This document shows, piece after piece, positions 1 through 11,179 of a stretch of DNA of 45,000 bases (the stretch's first letter is position 1; each line of letters opens with the position of its first letter). The translations under genes were made by a program, and so were the position numbers. The stretch is from Glandiceps talaboti (taxonomy: Eukaryota > Hemichordata > Enteropneusta > Spengelidae), in the NCBI RefSeq assembly GCF_964340395.1, contig NC_135557.1, positions 2,226,187-2,271,186 on the forward strand, read 5' to 3'. Below the pieces are notes generated by a model. The model ran no database searches. It was not told where the DNA came from and saw only the letters and a list, made by a program, of their open reading frames with translations.

Positions 1-116
1 CTATTACGTTGTTCAAGTATTTGTGATTTCGTACTGATTTCTCAGTTTCTTGATATATTTACAGTATTATCCCTAAAAAGATAAATCATACTATTGTTCT
101 CTCTTCTACTTTGTAG

Positions 117-3100
117 GATGAAGAAATGAATGATGATATTGGTAAGATAACAAACTAATATAAGTAGTAAATCAAATATTTTCACAGATAAATGATGTTT
201 TTATGTTTTCTGATTATTGAAATATACACACCGTACCAAAGATAACAAAATATCTCTTTTCCACTTCATAGAAAAACGTCGCCATAGACTCGGAGCTAGA
301 GTGAGTATATACCGTCGTCTCCTAACAAATAAGCAATAGTGTGACAACCACGTGATTGATAGCTATAAATGACACAATATGATTGGTCAATACGTCAAAC
401 GTTCACAAGGATCGTATGATAATTACATTATTAATAGTATCATATTCAAACCATATACTGTGATCCTTATAGAATGTAATGAGAGGAGACACCTTAGTTC
501 AGATCAATCGTGTTGCTATCGAACTGTGTGTGGATTCGTTGCATACATCGGAAGACTTATTTATTTGAATTTATAATAATTGAATCATTAAAAAAACCTA
601 CTCGACCATTGCATTCTTGATCTTTTCACTTTCCAAACAAACTTCATTTTCTGTGTTTTTATTCTAGGATGAAATGATGAATGATGAAGTTGGTAAGGTT
701 AAACAATATAGTTTTTAATCCTCCAGAATTCACAAATTAAAGTCAATTTCATTTCACATTTTTTTTTGAGGCAATGAATTGCTATAATTGACATCACAGA
801 CCCTTTCTTTACAGAAAAGCGTCGTCACAGACTGGGAGCTAGAGTGAGTGTACAGTTTTACTTTCGTTCAAATCAATAATACTATAACCAATGTTCATAT
901 TATTCAATTATATATATCTAATTATAAAAGGAACAAACATTTTCTAACTGCATGGCCATTGATTTCTTTATTTTCTCACTTTTTAATTCTCTGTTTATAT
1001 TTTCTAATTTGTCATCTCTTTGTTTTCTTCTAGGATGACATGATGAACGATGATATTGGTAAGTAAAAGTCAGATATCTTTCCAGTTTCCAGATATTTCC
1101 AATTACAAAATATCTATATTACGATTATCTTAGGTATTTCTCTAAGTGTAGTTATTCTATTTCGTTAACAGAAAAACGTCGCCATAGACTTGGAGCAAGA
1201 GTGAGTACATTATTTCACTTCACTGTATTACTTGGTTATTTACGAAAAATAGCTGTAAAGTAAATTAAAGTAATTTTAAAATTAAGTACCAGAGGTTGTT
1301 TAGTATACTTTAGTAATCAGACTACCACAATTACCACATCATTACTCCTTCCCTTTCCATGAGGACAAACACAACTCACGGCATGTCTTAATTTGACTAT
1401 TGAGATATCAATTCATATACATGTTGTAATCTCCACTGGAATATAATGTCAAAGTGATAACCTGTAATAATGACGTCATGTCTTTTCAATGACGTCATCT
1501 GACTACCTCGACCATATAAATAATTTATTCACATTTTTCTCTTTGTTTTCAGGACGAACTGAATGACGATATTGGTAAGATGACTTTATTGTATTATTCT
1601 AAATAAAATAAAATAAAATAATTAATTTAGATAAGCACTCTATTTACATTCCATCAAATGAAATATAATTAAAATAACATTTTTCTTTACAGAAAAACGC
1701 CGCCACAGATTAGGAGCCAGGGTGAGTTCAACTCCATTTCCGTTGATGAAGTCATCTGATATTTGACATCGTACTTGAAATGACAATGATGGTATTGCAA
1801 CCATAAACTCTAAGCCTATAAACAACGAATTAGTATAGTTTTATTACGATATTTATCAATATGGTTTATATCCCTAGAAACATTTAGTGATTTTATAGAT
1901 AATTAATCTTTTCAAACATTTCTTTTCTCCATTTCAGGAAGAAATGAACGATGACATTGGTAAGTTTCTGTTCTTAGTTTATCAAATATGTTTTTGAATA
2001 AGAATCGTTTTATTATAATTGTCCTCTTTCACTATAGTAACAATATCACTATAGTAACAATATCACTATAATATCAATATCACTTCAGCAGCAATTGACC
2101 CATATCCCTGCTGTTCATTTCCTTACAGAAAAACGTCGTCACAGACTAGGTGCTAGAGTAAGTATATTATGGTTAACTCTAAATTGTTAATGCAATATTA
2201 AGACTTCTTGAAGTGACTATTTTACATTTTTCTGTCTTGTGTTGTTTTTGTTCATGACTCGTCATGTTATCTATATTGTAATTTTACTTCAAAACGTAAT
2301 GTAAATTTCTGTCTTTTTGTTTTAGGATGACGATGTCGGTAAGAGTTTTACTTCACAACTGTCAGATTCCCATTGAAGTCACTTCAGAGAGAAAAAAAGA
2401 AAGAAAAAAACTTGTTGTTAACACAACTACACACACAGAGACACTTATATACTGAAAGACACAATGTTACAAAAATACCTTCACCTTTTACATAAATACA
2501 CAAACTTGAAAACTTAAATTTTTGACATTTTTCATTCTTAGAAAAACGTCGCCACAGACTTGGAGCTAGAGTGAGTAATAATCATTTAATTCATTATCTA
2601 AAGAAGTATATCTTTAATTAGTGACTAAATTATAATTTCGACACAGACTTTTAACACAGACTTTTCACACAGACTTTTCACACAGATAATTTGATAGTAA
2701 TCCTCAAAGCTTCGTTAGGTAGCTTGATGTTTCTAAATGACACGTCCTCAAATTAACTAACCAAAGTAATTTGTATCAAAAATTAATATAAGTATAGACT
2801 CGATAAAATGGTATTTTGCCTACTAGTTTTTTTTTCAAAATTATTTATTGTCTCGGCTGTGGTGGATTTCATTTTTTCAAAATATTTTCAATTAACATAG
2901 ATATAATACACAATGTACCCAATTTATTTTATCATAAAATTATTTTCTAAATAGTCTCTATTTGTCTTTGTTCATCATTTGCCAAGGACGAAATGGGTAA
3001 GAGAAAATTAAAAATTAGTCTTTTATTGAGTTTTTGGTCTCTTTAGGTAATCCTTTACATAACTTGTTTTGACATCATTTCACAGTTAAAACATCAATAT

Positions 3101-3905
3101 TTTTTTTACAGAAAAACGCCGCCACAGGCTCGGAGCAAGAGTGAGTGTATTTTAGCGTTCATCTGATATATGTCAATAAAAGGTTGAAATTGAAAGCAAG
3201 ACATATATTTGGTGTCACATTCGTATAATGTTTTATTTACTATTGTCATATTATTTTGTTATGAACACAACATATGGTTCGGTAGACGTGAACACATGAT
3301 AATGAAAGACTAAACGGGAAACTCGTTTGCTGATTAAATCAATACCTTAATTTGATAAACATATCCTTTATTAAAAGAAAGAAATACTTATATTTACATC
3401 GCTTCTTCTTTTTTTCTTCCTACAGGATGAAACCAGAGATATCGAAGGTAATAAGCATTATCGACGGTAGAGATCGTCCTAAATTTGTTTTGTTTCATTT
3501 TTAAAAAATTGAGTAGAATGGGGTCATAAAATATATACTGTTCTTGGATTCTTTGAGATTCCTTTCAATACCATCTCATCAAAATTATGTACCGTGACTT
3601 TCAATACTTGGTGACCACTAGAACTACTACAGCAACGGTGTGTATATGCTAAATTGTGTTTGGGTTCGAGGTTCGGAAACATTTGGATAACAAACGTAAA
3701 CACAGATTGGTCAACATAACGTGGACTAATGACACAATAGAAACTATTATATTCACTTGAATTGAAAGCTAATAGAGTAGAAGTTACTAACATACTAATG
3801 TCAGTCAACACAATATAGTCAAATACGTCATCAAGGAACTGTAAGTCACAATACGTTTTCATTTTATTTACAGAAAGGGGATCCTTCCCAAAAATGAGAT
3901 TCTAA
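117..3905 (+). CDS. Micro-exon repeat precursor, copy A (3' part; 5' end outside window)
   Basis: Coding exons with GT–AG borders: 117-141, 272-300, 668-692, 815-843, 1034-1058, 1172-1200, 1553-1574, 1693-1721, 1938-1959, 2129-2157, 2326-2338, 2542-2570, 2987-2996, 3112-3140, 3426-3447 and 3874-3905 (stop TAA 3903-3905). Acidic exons encode DEEMNDDI, DEMMNDEV, DDMMNDDI, DELNDDI, EEMNDDI, DDDV, DEM and DETRDIE. All seven 29-nt basic exons encode EKRRHRLGAR, its first Glu split across the intron. Every basic-to-acidic junction is phase 0 and every acidic-to-basic junction is phase 1, so the frame stays open to the stop. By analogy with copy B, a signal-peptide exon should lie left of the window. 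Multibasic KRR sites suggest a processed secretory precursor. I do not recognise the family; peptide hormone or cationic defence peptide are guesses. Compared with copy B, the core is unchanged in every exon here. Confidence 0.85.
1471..1497. promoter_or_regulatory. Pair of TGACGTCA palindromes in a copy A intron
   Basis: Perfect CRE-type octamers at 1471-1478 and 1490-1497, conserved in copy B at 20900-20907 and 20919-20926. Possible CREB/ATF sites. Conservation is weak evidence because the whole intron is recent duplicate. Confidence 0.3.
2038..2090. repeat. 17-bp tandem repeat, 3 copies
   Basis: CACTATAGTAACAATAT repeats in the intron before exon 2129-2157. Copy B (about 21469-21500) has about one unit fewer. 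Confidence 0.8.
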
Positions 3906-3912
3906 ACAAAAC
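3874..3912 (+). CDS. Copy A C-terminal exon
   Basis: The acceptor tttacag at 3867-3873 opens a 39-nt exon ending before gtaagt at 3913. Joined in phase 1 it reads E-RGSFPKMRF and stop (3903-3905). The stop lies only 7 nt before the next junction, so nonsense-mediated decay would not be expected. The matching copy B exon (24586-24624) differs by one synonymous base (AGG to AGA). There is no C-terminal Gly, so an RF-amide is not predicted. Confidence 0.75.
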
Positions 3913-3965
3913 GTAAGTATTAATGATTATTTTATACATTTCGATACCCAAGTAATTTAATTTAA

Positions 3966-4265
3966 TGTATGTATGTATGTATGTATGTATGTATGTATGT
4001 ATGTATGTATGTATGTATGTATGTATGTATGTACGTACGTACGTACCTGTGTATGTATGTATGTATGTATGTATGTATGTATGTATGTATGTATGTATGT
4101 ATGTATGTGTGTATGTATGTATGTATGTATGTATGTATGTGTGTGTGTGTGTTTGCGTGCGTGCGTGCGTGCGTGCATGCATGCATGCATGCATGTATGT
4201 ATGTATGTATGTATGTATGTATGTATGTATGTATGTATGTATGTATGTGTTTGTGTGTATGTATG
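3966..4265. repeat. (GTAT)n / GTGT / GCAT compound microsatellite
   Basis: A 300-bp tetranucleotide tract with short ACGT, GTGC and GCAT interruptions, inside the 3'-UTR intron of copy A. Copy B has the equivalent tract at 24673-24907. All six frames read through it as Tyr-Val-Cys-Met or Thr-His-Ile-Tyr repeats, which are artefacts. Confidence 0.95.
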
Positions 4266-4493
4266 TCGTGTTTTCACATATAAATTCTTTATCTGACTAC
4301 ACTATTTGTAATGCAACGTATACAGTGTATCAGTATAAGTGCGTGTCAATTTGCATATTATTATAATTATGATACGACAATATCCCTAAGTGTGTAACAA
4401 TTTGAGCTTCACAAACAAACGTTAATGATTTTTTGTAAAATCGATTTTCTTTTTTCTTACAAGTAATTGACAGTATTCTTTTTGTTTCCACAG

Positions 4494-4715
4494 GTGACGC
4501 CGGCAAATACTGAACAAAGAAACAAATACATGATAACGTAAACATTGCAGTACGACCCAACGACTCAGTCTTCTCGAAACTCTTTGTGAAGTATAAACTA
4601 CTCAAACAATCTCTCCTCCACTGAAATTGTCCGTTAGTTTTCAATTGACCTGTATTTTTAATCCATTTTACAACATCTGAAAATAATTAAAGAAGTTAAA
4701 GAAGTGACATTTTTG
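4494..4715 (+). other. Copy A last exon, 3' UTR
   Basis: The acceptor tttgtttccacag ends at 4493. A near-identical segment in copy B begins at 25128. The exon is untranslated when 3874-3912 is included. If that exon is skipped, the phase-1 G from 3447 joins here and reads G-DAGKY-stop, a possible alternative C-terminus. An ATTAAA poly(A) signal lies at 4686-4691; the cleavage point, and so the end, is estimated. Confidence 0.6.
4686..4691 (+). terminator. Poly(A) signal ATTAAA, copy A
   Basis: This is the most common variant hexamer, placed near the end of sequence conserved with copy B, where the same hexamer sits at 25320-25325. There is no nearby AATAAA. Confidence 0.5.
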
Positions 4716-4782
4716 CCAAGTTATGTAAAGTTTCTAATGTGTGACGTGATATGATGTGATGTGTACATGAATTCGATCTCGA

Positions 4783-7700
4783 ATATATGTATTTGTCTAG
4801 GAATCTATATGGTATAATTCGGTAAACCTACTGCTATAAGTGCTAATATATGTATTTGTCTCGGAATCTATATGGTCTAATTCGGTAAACTTACTGCTAT
4901 AAGTGCTAGTATATGTATTTGTCTCGGAATCTGTGTGGTATAATTTGGTAGACTTACTGCCATAAGTGTTAATATCTGTATTTGTCTCGGAATCTGTGTG
5001 GTATAATTTGGTAAACTTACTGCTATAAGTGCTAATATATGTATTTGTCTCGGAATCTGTGTGGTATAATTTGGTAAACTTACTGCTATAACTGTTAATA
5101 TATGTATTTGTCTCGGAATCTGTGTGGTATAATTTGGTAAACTTACTGCTATAAGTGTTAATATATGCATTTGTCTTTAAATCTCTATGGTATAATTTTG
5201 TAAACTTACTGCTATAAGTGTTAATATATGTATTTGTCTCGGAATCTGTGTGGTATAATTTGGTAAACTTACTGCTATAAGTGTTAATATATGTATTTGT
5301 CTCGGAATCTGTGTGGTATAATTTGGTAAACTTACTGCTATAAGTGCTAATATATGTATTTGTTTCGGAATCTGTGTGGTATAATTTGGTAAACTTACTG
5401 CTATAAGTGTTAATATATGTATTTGTTTCGGAATCTGTGTGGTATAATTTGGTAAACTTACTGCTATAAGTGTTAATATATGTATTTGTCTCGGGGTCTG
5501 TGTGGTATAATTCGGTAAACTTACTGCTGTAAGTGTTAATATATGTATTTGTCTCGGAATCTGTATGGTATAATTTGGTAAACTTACTGCTATAAGTGTT
5601 AATATATGTATTTGTATCGGAATCTGTGTGGTAGAATTTGGTAAACTTAATGCTATAAGTGCTAATATGTATTTGTGTCGGAATCTGTGTGGTATAATTT
5701 GGTAAACTTACTGCTATAAGTGCTAATATATGTATTTGTGTCGGAGTCTGTATGGTATAATTTGGTAAACTTACTGCTATAAGTGTTAATATATGTATTT
5801 GTCTCGGAATCTGTGTGGTACAATTTGGTAAACTTACTGCTATAAGTGTTAATATATGTATTAGTATCGGAATCTGTATGGTAGAATTTGGTAAACTTAC
5901 TGCTATAAGTGTTAATATATGTATTTGTCTCGGAATCTGTGTGGTATAATTCGGTAGACTTACTGCTATAATTGCTAATATATGTATTTGTGTCGGAATC
6001 TGTGTGGTATAATTTGGTAAACTTACTGCTATAAGTGCTAATATATGTAATTGTTTCGGAATCTGTGTGGTATAATTTGGTAAACTTACTGCTATAAGTG
6101 TTAATATATGTATTTGTTTCGGAATTTGTGTGGTATAATTTGGTAAACTTACTGCTATAAGTGTTAATATATGTATTTGTCTCGGGGTCTGCGTGGTATA
6201 ATTCGGTAAACTTACTGCTATAATTGCTAATATATGTATTTGTCTCGGAATCTGTGTGGTATAATTTGGTAAACTTACTGCTATAATTGCTAATATATGT
6301 ATTTGTCTCGGAATCTGTATGGTATAATTTGGTAAACTTACTGCTATAAGTGCTAATATATGTATTTGTCTCGGAATCTGTGTGGTATAATTTGGTAAAC
6401 TTACTGCTATAATTGCTAATATATGTATTTGTGTCGGAATCTGTATGGTATAATTTGGTAAACTTACTGCTATAAGTGCTAATATATGTATTTGTGTCGG
6501 AATCTGTATGGTATAATTTGGTAAACTTACTGCTATAAGTGTTAATATATGCATTTGTGTCGGAATCTGTGTGGTAGAATTTGGTAGACTTAATGCTATA
6601 AGTGTTAATATATGTATTTGTGTCGGAATCTGTATGGTATAATTTGGTAAACTTACTGCTATAAGTGCTAATATATGCATTTGTCTTTAAATCTCTATGG
6701 TATAATTTGGTAAACTTACTGCTATAAGTGCTAATATATGTATTTGCGTCGGAATCTGTATGGTATAATTTGGTAAACTTACTGCTATAAGTGTTAATAT
6801 ATGTATTTGTGTCGGAATCTGTGTGGTAGAATTTGGTAAACTTAATGCTATAAGTGCTAATATATGTATTTGTCTCGGAATCTGTGTGGTAGAATTTGGT
6901 AAACTTACTGCTATAAGTGTTAATATATGTATTTGTCTCGGAATCTGTGTGGTAGAATTTGGTAAACTTACTGCTATAAGTGTTACTATATGTATTTGTC
7001 TCGGGGTCTGTGTGGTATAATTCGGTAAACTTACTGCTATAAGTGTTAATATATGTATTTGTCTCGGAATCTGTGTGGTATAATTTGGTAAACTTACTGC
7101 TATAAGTGTTAATATGTGTTTTTGTCTCGGAATCTGTGTGGTAGAATTTGGTAAACTTAATGCTATATGTGCTAATATATGTATTTGTGTCGGAGTCTGT
7201 ATGATATAATTTGGTAAACTTACTGCTATAAGTGTTAATATATGTATTTGTCTCGGAATCTGTGTGGTACAATTTGGTAAACTTACTGCTATAAGTGTTA
7301 ATATATGTATTAGTATCGGAATCTGTATGGTAGAATTTGGTAAACTTACTGCTATAAGTGTTAATATATGTATTTGTCTCGGAATCTGTGTGGTATAATT
7401 CGGTATACTTACTGCTATAATTGCTAATATATGTATTTGTGTCGAAATCTGTGTGGTATAATTTGGTAAACTTACTGCTATAAGTGCTAATATATGTATT
7501 TGTTTCGGAATCTGTGTGGTATAATTTGGTAAACTTACTGCTATAAGTGTTAATATATGTATTTGTTTCGGAATCTGTGTGGTATAATTTGGTAAACTTA
7601 CTGCTATAAGTGTTAATATATGTATTTGTCTCGGGGTCTGTGTGGTATAATTCGGTAAACTTACTGCTATAATTGCTAATATATGTATTTGTCTCGGAAT

Positions 7701-8562
7701 CTGTGTGGTATAATTTGGTAAACTTACTGCTATAAGTGTTAATATCTGTATTTGTCTCGGAATCTCTATGGTATAATTTGGTAAACTTACTGCTATAAGT
7801 GTTAATATATGTATTTGTCTCGGAATCTGTATGGTAGAATTTGGTAAACTTCCTGCTATAAGTGTTAATATATGTATTTGTCTCGGAATCTGTGTGGTAT
7901 AATTCGGTAGACTTACTGCTATAATTGCTAATATATGTATTTGTGTCGGAATCTGTGTGGTATAATTTGGTAAACTTACTGCTATAAGTGTTAATATATG
8001 TATTTGTCTCGGAATCTGTGTGGTACAATTTGGTAAACTTACTGCTATAAGTGTTACTATATGTATTTGTCTCGGAATCTGTATGGTATAATATGGTAAA
8101 CTTACTGCTATAAGTGTTAATATATGTTTTTGTCTCGGAATCTGTGTGGTAGAATTTGGTAAACTTAATGCTATAAGTGTTAATATATGTATTTGTGTCG
8201 GAATCTGTGTGGTATAATTTGGTAAACTTACTGCTATAAGTGCTAATATATGTATTTGTGTCGGAGTCTGTATGGTATAATTTGGTAAACTTACTGCTAT
8301 AAGTGTTAATATATGTATTTGTCTTGGAATCTGTGTGGTACAATTTGGTAAACTTACTGCTATAAGTGTTAATATATGTATTTGTACAAATCTGTGTGGT
8401 ATAATTCGGTAGACTTACTGCTATAATTGCTAATATATGTATTTGTGTCGGAATCTGTGTGGTAGAATTTGGTAGACTTACTGCTATAATTGCTGATATA
8501 TGTATTTGTGTCTGAATCTGTATGGTATAATTTGGTAAACTTACTGCTATAGGTGTTATTAT
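4783..8562. repeat. 63-bp minisatellite, about 60 copies
   Basis: Units are 63 bp with a few small indels, and contain pieces such as GGTATAATTTGGTAAACTTA and CTGCTATAAGTG. Because 63 is a multiple of three, the minus strand stays open for kilobases in two overlapping frames (for example as 21-residue units containing FTKLYHTDSETNTY). The frames switch near 5662, where one unit lacks 2 bp. A single diverged unit lies at the same place after copy B (25414-25480), so the array grew from unique 3'-flanking DNA. A 23-unit (1449-bp) higher-order repeat is visible. I treat it as non-coding. Confidence 0.93.
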
Positions 8563-8610
8563 ATTATAGCATTACCAATTTCAGTGAATTTTGTGACGTC
8601 ATCGTTGTAC
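8563..8610. other. Short spacer between two minisatellites
   Basis: AT-rich spacer carrying one palindromic TGACGTCA (8594-8601). Nothing else is visible. Confidence 0.6.
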
Positions 8611-9366
8611 CAAGCCACCCAGTAATAGCCAGTAGAAGGGCATCATAGTCTGTGGCTACAAGAATAAAACCAAACCACCCAGTAATAGCCAGTAGAAGGG
8701 CATCATAGCCTGTGGCTATAAGAATAAAACCAAACCACCCAATAATAGCCAGTAGAAGGGCATCATAGTCTGTGGCTACAAGAATAAAACCAAACCACCC
8801 AGTAATAGCCAGTAGAAGGGCATCATAGTCTGTGGCTACAAGAATAAAACCAAGCCACCCAGTAATAGCCAGTAGAAGGGCATCATAGTCTGTGGCTACA
8901 AGAATAAAACCAAACCACCCACTAATAGCCAGTAGAAGGGCATCATAGTCTGTGGCTACAAGAATAAAACCAAACCACCCAGTAATAGCCAGTAGAAGGG
9001 CATCATAGTCTGTGGCTACAAGAATAAAACCAAACCACCCAGTAATAGCCAGTAGAAGGGCATCATAGCCTGTGGCTACAAGAATAAAACCAAACCACCC
9101 ACTAATAGCCAGTAGAAGGGCATCATAGCCTGTGGCTACAAGAATAAAACCAAACCACCCACTAATAGCCAGTAGAAGGGCATCATAGCCTGTGGCTACA
9201 AGAATAAAACCAAACCACCCAGTAATAGCCAGTAGAAGGGCATCATAGCCTGTGGCTACAAGAATAAAACCAAACCACCCACTAATAGCCAGTAGAAGGG
9301 CATCATAGCCTGTGGCTACAAGAATAAAACCAAACCACCCACTAATAGCCAGTAGAAGTGCATTAT
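8611..9366. repeat. 60-bp minisatellite, about 12.6 copies
   Basis: The units are almost perfect 60-mers starting CAAACCACCCAGTAATAGCC, with few polymorphic sites (AGTAAT or ACTAAT; TAGTCT or TAGCCT). The last unit decays at 9359. Stops in the unit prevent long frames. The low divergence implies recent expansion or homogenisation. Confidence 0.95.
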
Positions 9367-9550
9367 ATTTAAAACAGAATCTGATCTTGAAAATAAGTTA
9401 TTTATTATTTGAGAAATAAAGATATATATTAATGAAAAGTTTATTGGGCTAATTACAAGACACACGACAAAAAACGAATTAAATCATGATGAATGGGATA
9501 TACACATTAACACTCACCTTTTTACAAAAGCATTTGATATGAACTCTTTT

Positions 9551-9612
9551 TAGTGTCCTGTAAAGTGTCTTTGAACATTCTGAGTAATGGATTCAGGCAC
9601 TATATAAATGTT

Positions 9613-9685
<73 letters not shown>
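9551..9685 (+). mobile_element. SINE/LINE-like 3' tail with (TTGA)n
   Basis: The segment GTGTCCTGTAAAGTGTCTTT followed by CACTATATAAATGTTTTGAT and a TTGATTGA repeat (about 9611-9685) resembles the 'TGTAAAGCGCTTTG…GGCGCTATATAAATG' tails I recall from retroposons of marine invertebrates. No 5' tRNA-like part is recognised. The family cannot be fixed by eye. Confidence 0.4.
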
Positions 9686-9978
9686 GGTATTGTACTTAGC
9701 ACCCTGACAATTGGGTACAGTATGGTTTTCGGTACAGCGTTAAACATGCAAATTAGTTCTCCAAAGGATAGTACCAGTAAGGAGTGCCTCTATTACAAGA
9801 AAGGATATATTGGAACAAACAAATGTACCTGTCGACCCGTATAAAGGGATGTAATATAATATAATATAAATGGCAGTGTTGGAGTTATGATAACCGGGAC
9901 TGTTTTTAATACTACTGATTTTATAGGTAGTTCACAGGTTGCTAAACTATTTTATCCAACTTCAAAACATAATATAAT

Positions 9979-10113
9979 AACAATAATACCTGCAGATACA
10001 CAAAGGATGTGTTCAAAGATGAATTTCAGTTAATGAAACAAAAAGACATTTACCTCTATGACAACATGAATAGTTTTGAAACATTTGAGGATAAAAATTT
10101 GCCAGATATTTAA
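9979..10113 (+). pseudogene. DNA polymerase B (Polinton/Maverick-type) fragment
   Basis: The frame starting at 9979 reads TKDVFKDEFQLMKQKDIYLY then DNMNSFETFEDKNLPDI before TAA (10111-10113). This resembles the 'LLxRKGVYPYEYMDSxExFxETxLPP' segment of DNA_pol_B_2 proteins carried by Polinton-like transposons of many invertebrates. Only about 40 residues survive and no catalytic motif is present, so it is a dead remnant. The identification is from memory of the family, not from a search. Confidence 0.6.
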
Positions 10114-10248
10114 AATGTTTTACTAGATATTTTCAAAACATTGTAAGTTTAATTCAATTGACGTACTTCCATCAACGTGGTTGTCTAGTGCCGGTTACAA
10201 ATGCGTATCAATTGACATGATCAGAAGAGTAATACCAATCGTCCCACA

Positions 10249-10823
10249 TTGGCTCTAACATACCATCCCTTTTCAACCTGAGTTAAGAACATTATATACA
10301 AGCATTTTAATATCTTACGTTCTAATAGGGTTACCAATTGATTATTTCCTGAAGCACCTGTAACAGCTTGGCGTCGTGCTACCAATCTTAGAGATAATGG
10401 TGGTCAATACAGAACAACATGGATTGGAAGTTAATGCGAGTTCTCTTCCATGCGATTGTTTTCATGTTTCCATGTTTTTGGCCCTAAGAACAGTGTGGCT
10501 GTTACGAGTAGATTTAGTTGTATCAGTACTAACGTAGTGTATTGCATCACATGCCAGTCTGAAAGAGAAATTTGGTGTTTTATATATAAGTTCTTACCAG
10601 AACAAGGAATCGTAACTATCCCGTATCTGTACATTTTATTACTAACGATCATAGTGTATCAGATTTGTCTATTTCAGGAATTTGTAAAATTTATGTTGAT
10701 GAGGATCGATTGAGGTTGAAAGAGGAGGAAATCATTTTCCATTTCGGAACGCTGGAAACCCGTAAAATTAATAGATTATTTACATCAGTCCCTACCATAT
10801 CTCTACGCGTATTCTGTCCGTAA
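10249..10823 (+). pseudogene. Penelope-like retroelement remnant (C-terminal GIY-YIG region)
   Basis: Frame 1 from 10249 reads LALTYHPFS, then KHFNILRSN and FPEAPVTAWRRATNLRDN with in-frame stops, then SRFSCISTNVVYCITC. The reading shifts to the frame starting at 10623, with VSVHFITNDHSVSDLSISGI and RLKEEEIIFHFGTLETRKIN, ending at TAA 10821-10823. These match the order of the linker (hydrophobic YHP, RRxxNLRDxLV), the Cys-containing 'NVVYCIxC' start of the GIY-YIG domain and the closing 'EExIIxxFGTLxPxGIN' block of Penelope-like elements. The GIY-YIG core itself is deleted. Multiple stops and the frameshift make it inactive. No reverse transcriptase motif is seen upstream. Confidence 0.7.
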
Positions 10824-10990
10824 TTTAACCATTTAAAAGAACTTGCAGTATGTCGTTCTATTCCATAGCATTTAGATATACAGTCAGGTGATGACCTACT
10901 GTATCTTGCCTTGATATCCTATGAGAAAGAATACATATTCGAAATGTCGGATTGCATTTATTGATCGGGACTATTTCACTCGTTCCTTTA

Positions 10991-11021
<31 letters not shown>

Positions 11022-11111
11022 TGTATGTATGTATGTATGTATGTATGTATGTATGTATGTATGTGTGTGTGTTTGTGTGTATGTGTGTGTGTGTATGTAT
11101 GTATGTGTGTA

Positions 11112-11178
<67 letters not shown>
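10991..11178. repeat. (GTAT)n then (GT)n microsatellite
   Basis: Tetranucleotide repeats to about 11060, a mixed GTGT/GTAT part, then an almost pure GT run of about 60 bp to 11178. Open frames through it are repeat artefacts. Confidence 0.95.

Positions 11179-11179
<1 letters not shown>

Noticed and set aside
379-576. 65-residue frame found in both copies (also 19807-20004)
   Set aside because: It is conserved only because the whole intron is a recent duplicate. It sits inside an intron with one replacement difference and no coding features.
3524-3862. 112-residue minus-strand frame in a copy A intron
   Set aside because: The same intron in copy B is broken by indels and the frame is not kept. 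It lies antisense between two confirmed exons.
3870-3905. RF-amide neuropeptide at the C-terminus
   Set aside because: The sequence ends KMRF-stop without the Gly amide donor, so classification as an RF-amide is not supported.
3965-4366. Tyr-Val-Cys-Met and Thr-His-Ile-Tyr frames in GTAT microsatellites (also 10858-11283, 18553-18998, 24644-24921, 25699-26109)
   Set aside because: Simple-sequence artefacts open in several frames on both strands.
5662-8343. 893-residue minus-strand open frame, with an overlapping 627-residue frame at 4797-6680
   Set aside because: Both come from the 63-bp repeat (multiple of three). Two frames are open at once, small indels switch frame, and the homologous single unit after copy B is non-coding flank.
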